From NCBI GenBank assembly GCA_034927345.1, contig JAYFQE010000012.1, positions 62,001-126,000 of the forward strand: a stretch of DNA of 64,000 nucleotides, read 5' to 3'. Both the position numbers and the translations under genes were made by a program. The stretch comes from JAYFQE01 sp034927345 (lineage in GTDB: Bacteria; Bacillota; Clostridia; Saccharofermentanales; UBA5734). The notes below the pieces were generated by a model, which worked only from the letters and a program-made list of their open reading frames with translations, was not told where the DNA came from and did no database searches. Within the stretch, counting starts at the first letter, position 1; the number at the start of each line of letters is the position of its first letter. Shown here piece by piece: positions 34,492 to 43,887 of this stretch.

Positions 34492-35778
34492 ATGATCAGT
34501 TATCACATGAATCTGACCGAGGATGAAGAGGCCATGCTGCGAGGCGATAAAGGAGATACCCTGCGCAAGATCATGGAAACATTGGTCTTGTATGGCGAAA
34601 CCTTCGGCGCGGAACGCATGGCGCCGGTTACCGGCGCTTCACATCTGGTTACGAGCTTTGGCATACCGCTGCTGAAGCCGCTATTCCGCATCATGGACCA
34701 GCTGGTTGCCGGAGGATTGACCGCGCCGCGTCCCTTTACCGCCGATCCCCGGCCGCTGGATTACCAGAACGTCCCCTGCAGCATGATGGAAAAAATCGTT
34801 TTTCGCATTATGTACGGCAAACAGCGGGAATACGAACAACAATTGCTTAAAATCGGCATGAAGGAAAATGGTTTTTCCTGCGCCTGCTATTTACCGGAAA
34901 TGGGCAATTGCCCGCAAAAAGGGGACATTTTGTCCTGGGCCGAGTCATCGGCGGTGGTTTACGCCAATTCAGTTATTGGCGCCCGCTGCAATAGAAATTC
35001 CGGCGTCCTGGAGTTGTTCGGCACATTGGCCGGCCGGGTTCCGGTATTTGATTTGTTAACAGATGAAGGCCGCAAAGCAAAATGGGTGATCGAAGTTCGA
35101 ACCTCCGGTTTACCGGAGGCGCAGATTCTGGGCAGCGCCATCGGCTTGAAAGTCATGGAAGCGGTTCCCTATATCAAAGGTCTGGATACCTGGCTTGGAC
35201 GGTCTTTGACTGACGAAGTCAAGGCTTATCTAAAAGATATGGGCGCGGCGACGGCTTCCAATGGCGCCGTCGGCCTTTACCATGTGGCGAATTTGACGCC
35301 GGAGGCTACAGAGCATGGCGAAGCGTTGATTTTGCCTGATGCCGCGACCTATGTGATCGACGACGCGGAGCTGAAGCGGGTGCGGGAAAGTTATCCGGTC
35401 ATGTGGCCTGATCCGGCGGCCCGGCCGCGGCTGTGCTTTATTGGCTGCCCGCATCTGAGTTACGGCCAGCTGCTGGACTGGTCGGAGAAAATTCTGGCTG
35501 CGCTGACCAAACAAAATCGGCAAACCGTTGCCGTACCGACGATAATGACCGCCCCGCCGGGCGTGTTGGCCAAATTCAGCCGCTCTGAACTCAGTAATAA
35601 ACTGCAGGCTGCCGGTGTCCGCCTGACTTCGATCTGCCCTCTGATGTATATGAATAATCCGATCGCCGCGAAAAAACCGGTCGTCACTAATTCCAATAAA
35701 CTGCGGACTTATACAACGGCGCGCTATGATACAGATGAGCAGATTATTAAAATCATCAGCGGGGAGGCGATTCAATGA
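34492..35778 (+). CDS. aconitase X, large (catalytic) subunit
   Basis: 428 residues matching the AcnX catalytic domain (formerly DUF521): the block CACYLPEMGNCPQ, GDILSWAESSAVVYANSVIGA and GARCNRNSG are characteristic, as are the C-terminal CFIGCPHLSYGQL and CPLMYMNN. AcnX enzymes are metal or Fe-S hydro-lyases; known members dehydrate cis-3-hydroxy-L-proline or mevalonate 5-phosphate. AGGAGGAG precedes the ATG, and the gene overlaps its small subunit by ATGA. Its presence in a glycan-catabolic operon is unusual, and the substrate here is probably neither of the known ones (inference). Confidence 0.9.
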   Translation: MISYHMNLTEDEEAMLRGDKGDTLRKIMETLVLYGETFGAERMAPVTGASHLVTSFGIPLLKPLFRIMDQLVAGGLTAPRPFTADPRPLDYQNVPCSMMEKIVFRIMYGKQREYEQQLLKIGMKENGFSCACYLPEMGNCPQKGDILSWAESSAVVYANSVIGARCNRNSGVLELFGTLAGRVPVFDLLTDEGRKAKWVIEVRTSGLPEAQILGSAIGLKVMEAVPYIKGLDTWLGRSLTDEVKAYLKDMGAATASNGAVGLYHVANLTPEATEHGEALILPDAATYVIDDAELKRVRESYPVMWPDPAARPRLCFIGCPHLSYGQLLDWSEKILAALTKQNRQTVAVPTIMTAPPGVLAKFSRSELSNKLQAAGVRLTSICPLMYMNNPIAAKKPVVTNSNKLRTYTTARYDTDEQIIKIISGEAIQ

Positions 35779-36260
35779 GCGCGATTTTTAAAGGACGGCC
35801 GGTCGTTGCCGGTTCTGTGGCTGCCGAATGCGTTGTATCCCGCCAGGGGGTCAATACGTTGGCGACCTTTCAGAAAAGCGCCTTGAAAAAGGCAAAATGT
35901 GTTATATCATCCGATCAGAACAATCCGGATCTTTTCGGTAAAAACCTGACCGGCAAGATTCTTTGTTTGCCGCGGACAATCGGGTCGACAACCGGCGGCC
36001 TGGTCTTGCAGACCGTATGCGACATGGGCATTGCGCCGGCCGCCCTTTTGTTTTCCGAATCGATCGATTCGCTGGCCGCCGCCGGCGTAATCCTGGCCAA
36101 GGTTTGGGACAACAGCCCGATTATCGCTGTTGACCGGCTGGGGCCGGAATTTCTGGCTGCGGTAAAAAGCGGAATGAAGGTACAAGTTGATGCAGACGGA
36201 ACAGTAACGATTTTAGAAAACGACGGCGCGCTTGCCGGCGTATTTGGATCAAAGGAATAA
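35775..36260 (+). CDS. aconitase X, small (swivel) subunit
   Basis: 161 residues matching the AcnX swivelling domain (formerly DUF126): GRPVVAGSVAAECVVS at the start, TGKILCLPRTIGSTTGGLVL, and APAALLFSESID. It overlaps the large subunit by ATGA, as in other two-subunit AcnX systems, and completes the active site. It is standard in length and shows no damage. Confidence 0.9.
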   Translation: MSAIFKGRPVVAGSVAAECVVSRQGVNTLATFQKSALKKAKCVISSDQNNPDLFGKNLTGKILCLPRTIGSTTGGLVLQTVCDMGIAPAALLFSESIDSLAAAGVILAKVWDNSPIIAVDRLGPEFLAAVKSGMKVQVDADGTVTILENDGALAGVFGSKE

Positions 36261-36420
36261 CGGACAGCATTTGCTTTTCATAGACTGGTTATTTGAAATA
36301 GCGACTATTATAATGAACGATAGACAATATGCGCCAGGTCATAAACCGCCAGGCCTGATTCGCCTTGCTAAGCCCGGCCATTGTTGTCGCGATCATTGAT
36401 ATTAGAGGAGAAACGACATC

Positions 36421-37644
36421 ATGAATCAGAAAGATCAGATCAGAATCGGTTTTATCGGCCTTGGCGGCCGCGGGCAAGGCGAGCTGTCTATCCTTTTGGA
36501 TATGCCGGACATAGCGATCAGCGCGGTTTGCGATCTTTATGAAGATCGCGCCCTGGAAGGCGTCCGGCTGGTTGAAGCATCCGGCCGGCCCAGCCCTTAT
36601 TGGACTCAGGACTATCGTCAGGTCATCAGCCGGGAGGATGTTGACTGCATCATCACCCCGTCGTCCTGGACTTCCCACAGCCAGATTATGCTGGCGGCAA
36701 TGAAGGCCGGCAAACCGGTCGGTACCGAAGTCGGCGGCGCCACGTCGATTCAGGATTGCTGGGATCTGGTCCGGGCTTGGGAAACAACCGGCGTCCCTTG
36801 CATGATGCTGGAAAACTGCTGTTATGGCCGGGAAGAATTGACTTTGCTGAACATGGTCCGCCAGAACTTATTCGGCGAATTGATCCATTGCCAGGGCGGA
36901 TATGAGCATGACCTGCGGTCGGAAGTCGCGCAGGGGATCGAGAATCGTCATTATCGTTTCCAGAATTATGCCCATCGCAACGGCGACATCTATCCGACCC
37001 ATGCTTTGGGGCCGATCGCCAAGATACTGGACATCAACCGGGGCAACCGTTTTGTCAGCCTGGTGTCCTTTGCCAGCAAAACCCGCGGCATCAAAGAATG
37101 GGCCATAGCAAATCTGGGCGCCGATCATCCGGCGGCCAATACAACGTTTACCCAGGGCGATGTCGTGACGACGATCATCAAGTGCTCACGCGGCGAAACG
37201 GTTGTTTTGACGCATGATACGTCGCTGCCGCGGCCTTATTCGCGCGGCGGCAGAATCCAGGGAACCCGCGGCATCTGGATGGAAGACAACGGTTCCCTCT
37301 ATCTTGAAGGCCGCAGTCCGCTGGATCAGTGGGAATCATTTAAAGATTACATGGAAGAATATGATCATCCGCTTTGGAAAAAATCAGATATTGCCAATTT
37401 CCAGGCCGGGCATGGCGGTATGGATTATCTGATTCTGCGAGCTTTCCTTGAACCTTTGCAAAACGGCCTGACAGAGCTGCCGATCGATGTTTACGACACG
37501 GCGACCTGGATGGCGGTTACAGCTTTGTCCGAGGAGTCGATCGCTTTAGGCGGACAGACTGTTGCTTTCCCCGATTTTACCAATGGACAGTGGATCAACC
37601 GCAAGCCGGGGCCTGCCCACCGTTACACACTCGATCGTATTTAA
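36421..37644 (+). CDS. Gfo/Idh/MocA oxidoreductase, GH109-like
   Basis: 407 residues. The N-terminal NAD motif is IGFIGLGGRGQGELS, followed by features of the GH109-like branch: EVGGATSIQDCWDLV, LENCCYGREE, GDIYPTHALGPIAK, and the C-terminal HGGMDYLILRAF and DTATWMAVTALSEESIALGG. GH109 enzymes cleave alpha-N-acetylgalactosaminides by transient NAD-dependent oxidation at C3 and elimination. This protein may use the same chemistry on another glycoside. AGAGGAG precedes the ATG. It lies between the AcnX genes and a DUF4838-like protein. Confidence 0.85.
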   Translation: MNQKDQIRIGFIGLGGRGQGELSILLDMPDIAISAVCDLYEDRALEGVRLVEASGRPSPYWTQDYRQVISREDVDCIITPSSWTSHSQIMLAAMKAGKPVGTEVGGATSIQDCWDLVRAWETTGVPCMMLENCCYGREELTLLNMVRQNLFGELIHCQGGYEHDLRSEVAQGIENRHYRFQNYAHRNGDIYPTHALGPIAKILDINRGNRFVSLVSFASKTRGIKEWAIANLGADHPAANTTFTQGDVVTTIIKCSRGETVVLTHDTSLPRPYSRGGRIQGTRGIWMEDNGSLYLEGRSPLDQWESFKDYMEEYDHPLWKKSDIANFQAGHGGMDYLILRAFLEPLQNGLTELPIDVYDTATWMAVTALSEESIALGGQTVAFPDFTNGQWINRKPGPAHRYTLDRI

Positions 37645-37667
37645 CGATTTTTTCGAGGAGGTAGAAT

Positions 37668-39596
37668 ATGAATATTCCGGTAAAGGCTTTATCTCAACAT
37701 CCGACGATTCAATTTGCCGCGCAGGAGCTGGTTCGCTACCGGCATCTGATGGATGATGAAATAGAGAACAGCAGCCCGGACTCATCGGCCGGACAAACGA
37801 TCCGGATCGGTTTGATGGCCGATTTGCTGCCCGGGCGTACGGTTTCGGGCAATCCATTTGACGATGAGATTGTCCTGCAGATCGAACGGGGAGGCGGCAT
37901 TCTGGCCGGAGCAAATCCCCGCAGCTGCTTGTTGGCCGTTTACCGGCTGCTGCGGGAGGCCGGCTGCCGTTTTTTACGGCCCGGTCCGGCCGGCGAACTG
38001 ATTCCCAAAATCAATTGGTCCGGTCTGACGGTTCATATCGATGAAAAACCTTCATATCGCCATCGCGGATTATGCATTGAAGGCGCTGTCTCCAAAGAAA
38101 TTTTTCTCGGCATCCTCGATTGGCTGCCCAAAAACGGCATGAACGCCTATTTTATCCAGTTTCGTGAGGCTTTTACTTTTTTTGATCGCTGGTATGATCA
38201 CAAGCATAATCCTTTCGTTCCGTCGGAGGCTAAAAGTCTTGAAGAAGTTCGGGCGATCATTGCCGAAGGAACAGCGGCCATAAGCTTGCGCAGCTTGATC
38301 TACCACGCCGTCGGTCACGGCTGGACTTGCGAACCCTTCGGCATTCCCGGCCTGAGCTGGGAATCCGTGCCGGAGATACCCGCCGGCGCCGCCCGGTATT
38401 TTGCCGAACTGAACGGCAAGCGCGAGCTCTTTGGCGGCGTTCCCCTGAATACAAATTTATGTTATGGCAATCCGCAGGTCAGCGACATCATTGTCAACAG
38501 CATCGTGGATTACGCTGCTGAACATCCGGAAGTGGACTTGATTCATTTCTGGCTGGCCGACGGCGTGAACAATCACTGCGAGTGCCCTCTGTGCCGCGAT
38601 ACCCGTCCGGCCGATTTCTATGTGGCCATGCTGAATGAACTGGATGAACACTTGACGGCGCACCATTTGCCGCACCGCATTGTTTTTTTGATTTATGTGG
38701 ATCTGTTATGGGCGCCGGAACATGAGCGCTTAAATAATCCCAATCGTTTCGTCCTGATGTTTGCGCCGATCACCAGAACCTACAGTCAGCCGTTCACGCC
38801 CGGAAGCAGGCTGCCCGCGCTGCCGCCTTATAAACGTAATCATCTGACCTTCCCCAAATCGGCCGGCGAGAATTTGGCTTTTCTCAAACCGTGGCAGTCG
38901 CTGATGACCGAGGGCCAGAAGAACGGCGACAGCTTTGATTTTGACTATCATCTGATGTGGGATCATTACAAAGACCCGGGATATGAAGCTCTGGCCGCCG
39001 TTCTGCATGCCGATCTGGCTAATCTGGCCGGCATGGGGCTGAACGGCCTGATCAGCTGCCAAGTGCAGCGGACCTTTTTCCCCAGCCCGCTGTTAATGGC
39101 TGTGATGGCGCAAACGCTGTGGAACCGGCAGATCAGCCTGGATGCCATCATCCGGGATGTTTATGATTCAGCCTTCGGTTCCGACGGGGGAAAAGTCCAT
39201 GCTTTTCTCAGCCAGATTTCCACCTTGTTTCATTCGGCCTGGCTCCGTCTGGAAGAACCTCTGCTCAATCCGGAACAAGCTGAGCGGCTGACCCGGATCG
39301 CGCCGCTGGCAACTTCATTTGCTCCGATTATCCAGACTCATCTGGCTGACCCGGATCCCTGCCGCCGCCAGTCCTGGTATTTACTGTCTCTGTATACGGA
39401 CTATATGCTGCTGCTGGCTGATTTTTGCCACGCCGTGGCTTCAGATCAGGTCGAAATTGCCGGCAAACGGTTGTCGGCGTTAAAAAACTGGGTTTTTGCC
39501 CATGAGCCGCAGCTGGTTTATGTTTTCGACAGTGAAATTATGGTTTCAGTCTTTGACGGACTCTATCAGACGATGACAAATAACCGCCGCTCCTGA
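37668..39596 (+). CDS. DUF4838-like, GH20-fold-like protein
   Basis: 642 residues. The N terminus has the glycosidase domain-2 pattern (AVYRLLREAGCRFLRPGPAG), followed by a barrel-like domain that opens with YRHRGLCIEG, then FLGILDWLPKNGMNAYFIQF and HAVGHGWTCEPFGI. These are hallmarks of DUF4838 and related proteins next to GH20/GH67 enzymes. An acidic candidate lies in HFWLADGVNNHCECPLC, with a small Cys cluster. Function is unproven; a glycosidase acting on uronic or amino sugars is possible. AGGAGG precedes the ATG. It is the last gene of the long plus-strand locus. Confidence 0.72.
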   Translation: MNIPVKALSQHPTIQFAAQELVRYRHLMDDEIENSSPDSSAGQTIRIGLMADLLPGRTVSGNPFDDEIVLQIERGGGILAGANPRSCLLAVYRLLREAGCRFLRPGPAGELIPKINWSGLTVHIDEKPSYRHRGLCIEGAVSKEIFLGILDWLPKNGMNAYFIQFREAFTFFDRWYDHKHNPFVPSEAKSLEEVRAIIAEGTAAISLRSLIYHAVGHGWTCEPFGIPGLSWESVPEIPAGAARYFAELNGKRELFGGVPLNTNLCYGNPQVSDIIVNSIVDYAAEHPEVDLIHFWLADGVNNHCECPLCRDTRPADFYVAMLNELDEHLTAHHLPHRIVFLIYVDLLWAPEHERLNNPNRFVLMFAPITRTYSQPFTPGSRLPALPPYKRNHLTFPKSAGENLAFLKPWQSLMTEGQKNGDSFDFDYHLMWDHYKDPGYEALAAVLHADLANLAGMGLNGLISCQVQRTFFPSPLLMAVMAQTLWNRQISLDAIIRDVYDSAFGSDGGKVHAFLSQISTLFHSAWLRLEEPLLNPEQAERLTRIAPLATSFAPIIQTHLADPDPCRRQSWYLLSLYTDYMLLLADFCHAVASDQVEIAGKRLSALKNWVFAHEPQLVYVFDSEIMVSVFDGLYQTMTNNRRS

Positions 39597-39656
39597 AAAC
39601 ATCGGCCCGGCCGGTTCATCTGACGGTGTTCCGGCCGGCGCTGCCGCCTCGAATGT

Positions 39657-41456
39657 TCAAATGCTGCCCTTTCCCCAGAGCAGGAAACTGCTGCCGTTTA
39701 TTTGCTTGCATTGCTTCTGGACTTTGTCCGCTTGCTCCGACAAACTGAAAATGCTGCCAAACAATCGGCTCTCGTTGATGATGCCGGCGATGGACAAAGA
39801 CAGCAGCGGGATCTGCCGTTCGCCGCCGGTCTGCGTTTTTATCAGGGAGTAGCCTCTGGTCCAATCGGTCCGCGAATAATAGGCCGATAAAGTCCGGTCG
39901 AAATCGTGGATTATGCTACGGCAGGCTTCGGCAGGGTCTGTTTCATCCAGAATAGCAATAAAATCATCCCCGCCGCGATGACCGAGAAAATCATTCTGTG
40001 CAATATTCCGGCCGATAACAACAGACAATTGCTTGATGATGATATCTCCGTTTTCAAAACCATAAACATCGTTATAGGCTTTAAATCGATCAATATCCAG
40101 ATACAGAACACTAAAAGGCCGCTCGGAAGCGATGCATCGTTCCAGACATTGCTCGATGATGATATTGCCGGGCAATTCGGTCAGCGGATTCAAATGCCGG
40201 GCATTGGCCACTTCAATTTCCATGGCCTTTTCCAAAAGGCTCTTGATCGTGACCAGCCCGAAATAACGGCCTTCGCGGCTGATGGTTATGAAATCATAAA
40301 GACTGTTCTGATCACGGGACATGGCCAGTTTGGATACAACATCAATCGGCGTGCTTTCATCAACATTAAGAAACTCGCGGTTCATGATAATCGACAAGGG
40401 TTTATCTGAATACAGGCTGTATTCATACAGTCCGCTCAGCTTCTCCCGCAGCCGTTGTTTGGTGATGACGCCGACCGCCTTGCCGTCCTCGGTAATGCAG
40501 AAACCGGGGCAGGCGGCGTTTTTACGCAACAGGTCTTCAGCCTGGGAGATCAGAATATTGGCTTGCAGGCTCATTTGGTTTTCACAGATATCGCCGATTT
40601 GGATGTTGGATAATCTATAGCCGTAAAGATGATTTTTCTTGATGTTGGCAGCTTTGATGATCTGCGCCACCTCGTCTTTGAGACGGGGCAGGGTACGGGA
40701 CGGCTTTTGAATGAAAAACCCCTGACCGTAATGGACGCCGATCTTGATCAGGGTTTCCAGCTCCCGGCGGGTTTCTATCCCTTCGCCGATCAGGAAAGTA
40801 TGAGTCAGATTGGAGAATTCGACCATACTTTTGACCAAGGCTTGTTTCATGGTATCTTTGTCGATTCTATTGATCAATTTCTGATCCAGTTTAAGGTAAT
40901 GCGGGTGGATGTCGGAGATGAGATTTAAGCCGGAATAACCGGCGCCCGCGTCGTCAATCGCCAATTTGTAATTCTGGCTTTTGTAATGATCGACAATCTG
41001 GATAAAATTATTGATGTTTTCAATCGCGTTGCTTTCCGTTATTTCAAAAACGATGCTATCCGGATTCGTCGAATAACGTTGCAGGTAGTTTTGCGTAAAG
41101 ACATCCTTAAACTGCTGGTTGTTCATCGTGCTGGGATCGACATTGAGAAACAGTTTTCCCCGCTTCTGGTGTTTTTGATAGGACTGCAGCGCCTTATTCC
41201 GGCATAACCAATCCAGTTCCCAAAGCAGGTGATTTTGCTGCGTGATAGTGAAAAGGACAATCGGCATGTGCAGCGCCGTATCGGCAGGCCCGCGGCTCAG
41301 CGCTTCATAACCGAGGACCGAAGCGTCGCGCAAGGAAACGATCGGCTGAAAGACCGTTGTAATCAGGCCGGCGTCGAGAATTTTCCGAAGTAGCAACAGA
41401 TTGGCATCCTGGTCAGCCAAAGGATTGGGGAACAGCGGTTTGACGATGGTGTCCAA
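39657..41456 (-). CDS. EAL-CBS-GGDEF c-di-GMP signalling protein
   Basis: 599 residues: EAL domain (about 25-275) with intact motifs YEALSRG, NVDPST, EITESNAI, AIDDAGAGYSGL, LKLDQ, GEGIET and GQGFFIQ; a CBS-like pair (about 295-425); and a C-terminal GGDEF domain with DIDRFKAYND and GGDDF. The RxxD inhibitory site is missing (AQND). It therefore looks like a phosphodiesterase with a regulatory CBS module and a possibly active or GTP-sensing cyclase domain. The TTG start at 41456 is supported by AGGGG upstream. It lies apart from the other c-di-GMP genes and after the terminator of the rhamnose operon. Confidence 0.88.
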   Translation of the reverse strand: MDTIVKPLFPNPLADQDANLLLLRKILDAGLITTVFQPIVSLRDASVLGYEALSRGPADTALHMPIVLFTITQQNHLLWELDWLCRNKALQSYQKHQKRGKLFLNVDPSTMNNQQFKDVFTQNYLQRYSTNPDSIVFEITESNAIENINNFIQIVDHYKSQNYKLAIDDAGAGYSGLNLISDIHPHYLKLDQKLINRIDKDTMKQALVKSMVEFSNLTHTFLIGEGIETRRELETLIKIGVHYGQGFFIQKPSRTLPRLKDEVAQIIKAANIKKNHLYGYRLSNIQIGDICENQMSLQANILISQAEDLLRKNAACPGFCITEDGKAVGVITKQRLREKLSGLYEYSLYSDKPLSIIMNREFLNVDESTPIDVVSKLAMSRDQNSLYDFITISREGRYFGLVTIKSLLEKAMEIEVANARHLNPLTELPGNIIIEQCLERCIASERPFSVLYLDIDRFKAYNDVYGFENGDIIIKQLSVVIGRNIAQNDFLGHRGGDDFIAILDETDPAEACRSIIHDFDRTLSAYYSRTDWTRGYSLIKTQTGGERQIPLLSLSIAGIINESRLFGSIFSLSEQADKVQKQCKQINGSSFLLWGKGSI

Positions 41457-41574
41457 TGTAAAACCCCTTTCATGCTCCCTTACATTTTACAAGAGATAAC
41501 TCAAAACGTAGTCATGGCAGATTAAAATGAAATTACAACTCTCTTTCGATCCTGTTGCGAAGCAGCGGACCGTT

Positions 41575-41617
41575 GATAAAAAGCCATGCCGCATCATCAT
41601 GATGAAACGGCATGGCT
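41575..41617 (-). terminator. intrinsic terminator of the rhamnose operon
   Basis: On the minus strand, AGCCATGCCG (41617-41608) and CGGCATGGCT (41591-41582) form a perfect 10-bp stem with a 16-nt loop, followed by TTTTT. It lies just after the GH78 stop codon. Confidence 0.8.
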
Positions 41618-41653
41618 CTTGTACCGGGCGTCGATTTTATCGTTCTTTAGCCG

Positions 41654-43849
41654 TTATAAATCCCATTCATGTTCGCCGGCCGGGAATTCCTGCCCGCGGA
41701 AAACGCCGGTTACGCCGGCCGGCAGGGAGATCTTGAGGTGAATCCGGGCGGAACCGGCCTGATTGATACGCTGCCAGTCAACCGCGACGCGGCCGTGCAC
41801 CGTGTCGCAATAACCGCGGCAAAAATCCAGATCCGGCAGGAAAACCGGTGAGAACAAGACGCGGGCATATCCGGGCATATCCGGATCCGGATTGATGCCG
41901 GCCAGATTTCTGATCAGCCAGGCCATGAAGTGGGAATACATATGATGGTTTTTAGAATTTCCCGGCTGCCAGGTTTCCCATAATGTTGTCGCTCCGCCCT
42001 CGATCCATCGGGTATAGGAAGGATAACCACGCGCCGTGATGATCCGGTACGCGTATTCAGGCGCGCCGATCAACGTTAAAGCTTCATAAAGATGGCGGAG
42101 ACCGACCATACCGCAATAATGGTGGAAATCATGTTCTTCGACCGTCTGCTTCAGTTGGGCGGCTAACGGCGCCAGATGATCATACAAGCCGTGGACGATC
42201 AGCATGGCCACCGCGGTTTGCTCATGAACCGTACAAGTGCCGTCCGGCTTTATATAGGCGGCTTTAAGCAAGACGGCCAACCGTGACTGTTCTTTTTCGC
42301 ATTCGGCCGCGGCGGCCAGGTCTCCGGCGCGCCGGGCGGCCAGGACCGCTATTTTCAGACATTTGACGGTTAAAACCGTATCGGTCAATTCTTTAGGCGT
42401 GGGCGGTGAATCCAGGGAATCAAACGGTCCGGCCCAGTCGCCAAGGCCAAAGCCGATCAATCCATGATCGCCGGCCCGGCTCAGAAGATAAGCCAGGTGA
42501 CGCCGAAAATACGGCAGGCTCTGAATCAGCGGCTGATCGTCGCCGGTCTGCAGATAAATCTGGTACGGCACTTCAAAGAGGACCCCGCTGGACACCGGGC
42601 CTGTGCCCCATTCGTAACCCCAGGCAGGCGTAGGAATGATGCCGGGAACCGCTCCGTCCTCACGCAGTGAATCCTGAATATCGACCAGCCACTTTTTGAA
42701 AAAGCGGACGGTACCGAAATTGATCATCATTTGTTCCGCCGAGGATTGGGCGTCATTGGCCCAGCCCAGTTTCTCGCGGGTCGGACAATCGGTCGGCACA
42801 TGCTGCAGGTTGGAGAGCGTTGCCATCCGGCCAAGCTGATACAATTGGTTGAGGACCGGATCAGAACATTCAAAACCGGCTGTCTGCGGGACATCCAGAT
42901 GGATGAAAATACCGGAAACCATAGACAAATCAGGATTCTTGACACCGCTAAGCTCAATATAGCGAAATCCGTGGTACGTAAAACGGGGCGACCAATCCAG
43001 CTGGCTGCCGTCACAAATCAGGCGATCAGTTTGAAAGGGACTTTCCGGATAGAATTCATCCATATGATTGAGCTGCAAAGTCAAATCCGGATTAAGCTGC
43101 TCGGTATAGCGGATGGTTATCCTGTCGCCTGCCGCCTGCTGGATCCGCAGACGGATAAAACCGGCGATATTCTGGCCGATGTCGAAAATGCAGCGGCCGT
43201 CCGGGGTGAGCTGCATGGACTGCGCCGGATATTCTGCGCAAGCCCGCACCGGTTCGCAGGGATATTCGCGGAAAATGCCTTGCGGCGGCGTAAAATCGAA
43301 AATCGCCGGCTGCCAGGATGATTCATCGCAATCCAGAGTGTTCCAGTCCGGATCCGCCAGCCTGGCGTCATAAGTTTCGCCGGAACGCAGCTGATTGAAC
43401 AGAATCGGCGATTGATCTTTGGCCAGCCAGGAATCATTACTGGACAGGACGACCTGTCCGTCGACAGTCAGTTCAAAAATAAATTTCGGATTGTCGCGCC
43501 ATGCCGCCTGATTATGATGCCAGGGCGACGGGTGCGTTTCATTATACCAGCTGTTGCCGCAGATCAAGGCGGCGACATTATCGCCAGGCGCCAGTAAAGC
43601 GGCGACATCATAAACGTTGTACCAGAGCGTCCGCCGATAATCGCCGGCCGGCGCCGCCAGCAAATCCTGGCTGACCGGCCGGCCGTTCAGCCAGCAATAG
43701 CCGGCTCCCAGACAGCAGACAGCCAGGCTGGCCGTGCGAAAAGCCGGCAGACGGAAACGCCGCCGGAACAATGGCGCCGGATTCCTGTCTTGGTAGTTTT
43801 GTTCAAAGGGAAGCGCTGTTTTAATAAAGGCAGCTGATGAAAAAGCCAT
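41654..43849 (-). CDS. GH78 alpha-L-rhamnosidase
   Basis: A 731-residue protein with the classical GH78 order: N-terminal binding domains (LGAGYCWLNGRPVSQDLLAA, LICGNSWYN), a concanavalin-like domain (IFDIGQNIAGFIRLRI), then the (alpha/alpha)6 barrel with TDCPTREKLGWANDAQ giving D354, E359 and D366, the conserved acid cluster. There is no signal peptide, so it is intracellular. ATG 43849 is used; a GTG 12 bases upstream is nearer GGAAGG and cannot be excluded. It lies 38 bp after rhaA on the same transcript and should release L-rhamnose for it. Confidence 0.9.
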   Translation of the reverse strand: MAFSSAAFIKTALPFEQNYQDRNPAPLFRRRFRLPAFRTASLAVCCLGAGYCWLNGRPVSQDLLAAPAGDYRRTLWYNVYDVAALLAPGDNVAALICGNSWYNETHPSPWHHNQAAWRDNPKFIFELTVDGQVVLSSNDSWLAKDQSPILFNQLRSGETYDARLADPDWNTLDCDESSWQPAIFDFTPPQGIFREYPCEPVRACAEYPAQSMQLTPDGRCIFDIGQNIAGFIRLRIQQAAGDRITIRYTEQLNPDLTLQLNHMDEFYPESPFQTDRLICDGSQLDWSPRFTYHGFRYIELSGVKNPDLSMVSGIFIHLDVPQTAGFECSDPVLNQLYQLGRMATLSNLQHVPTDCPTREKLGWANDAQSSAEQMMINFGTVRFFKKWLVDIQDSLREDGAVPGIIPTPAWGYEWGTGPVSSGVLFEVPYQIYLQTGDDQPLIQSLPYFRRHLAYLLSRAGDHGLIGFGLGDWAGPFDSLDSPPTPKELTDTVLTVKCLKIAVLAARRAGDLAAAAECEKEQSRLAVLLKAAYIKPDGTCTVHEQTAVAMLIVHGLYDHLAPLAAQLKQTVEEHDFHHYCGMVGLRHLYEALTLIGAPEYAYRIITARGYPSYTRWIEGGATTLWETWQPGNSKNHHMYSHFMAWLIRNLAGINPDPDMPGYARVLFSPVFLPDLDFCRGYCDTVHGRVAVDWQRINQAGSARIHLKISLPAGVTGVFRGQEFPAGEHEWDL

Positions 43850-43887
43850 GAGAAACACCAACCTTCCAGCTGATTTATCTAAAAAAA

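Noticed and set aside
36286..36314. TATAAT at 36309-36314 before the GH109-like gene as an internal promoter.
   Set aside because: The corresponding -35 hexamer TGGTTA is poor; the gene is more simply read from the upstream operon.
39611..39650. CCGGCCGG repeated twice between the DUF4838-like and EAL-CBS-GGDEF genes as a terminator.
   Set aside because: There is no T tract on either strand, and this tetramer pattern is common in the GC-rich coding sequence here.
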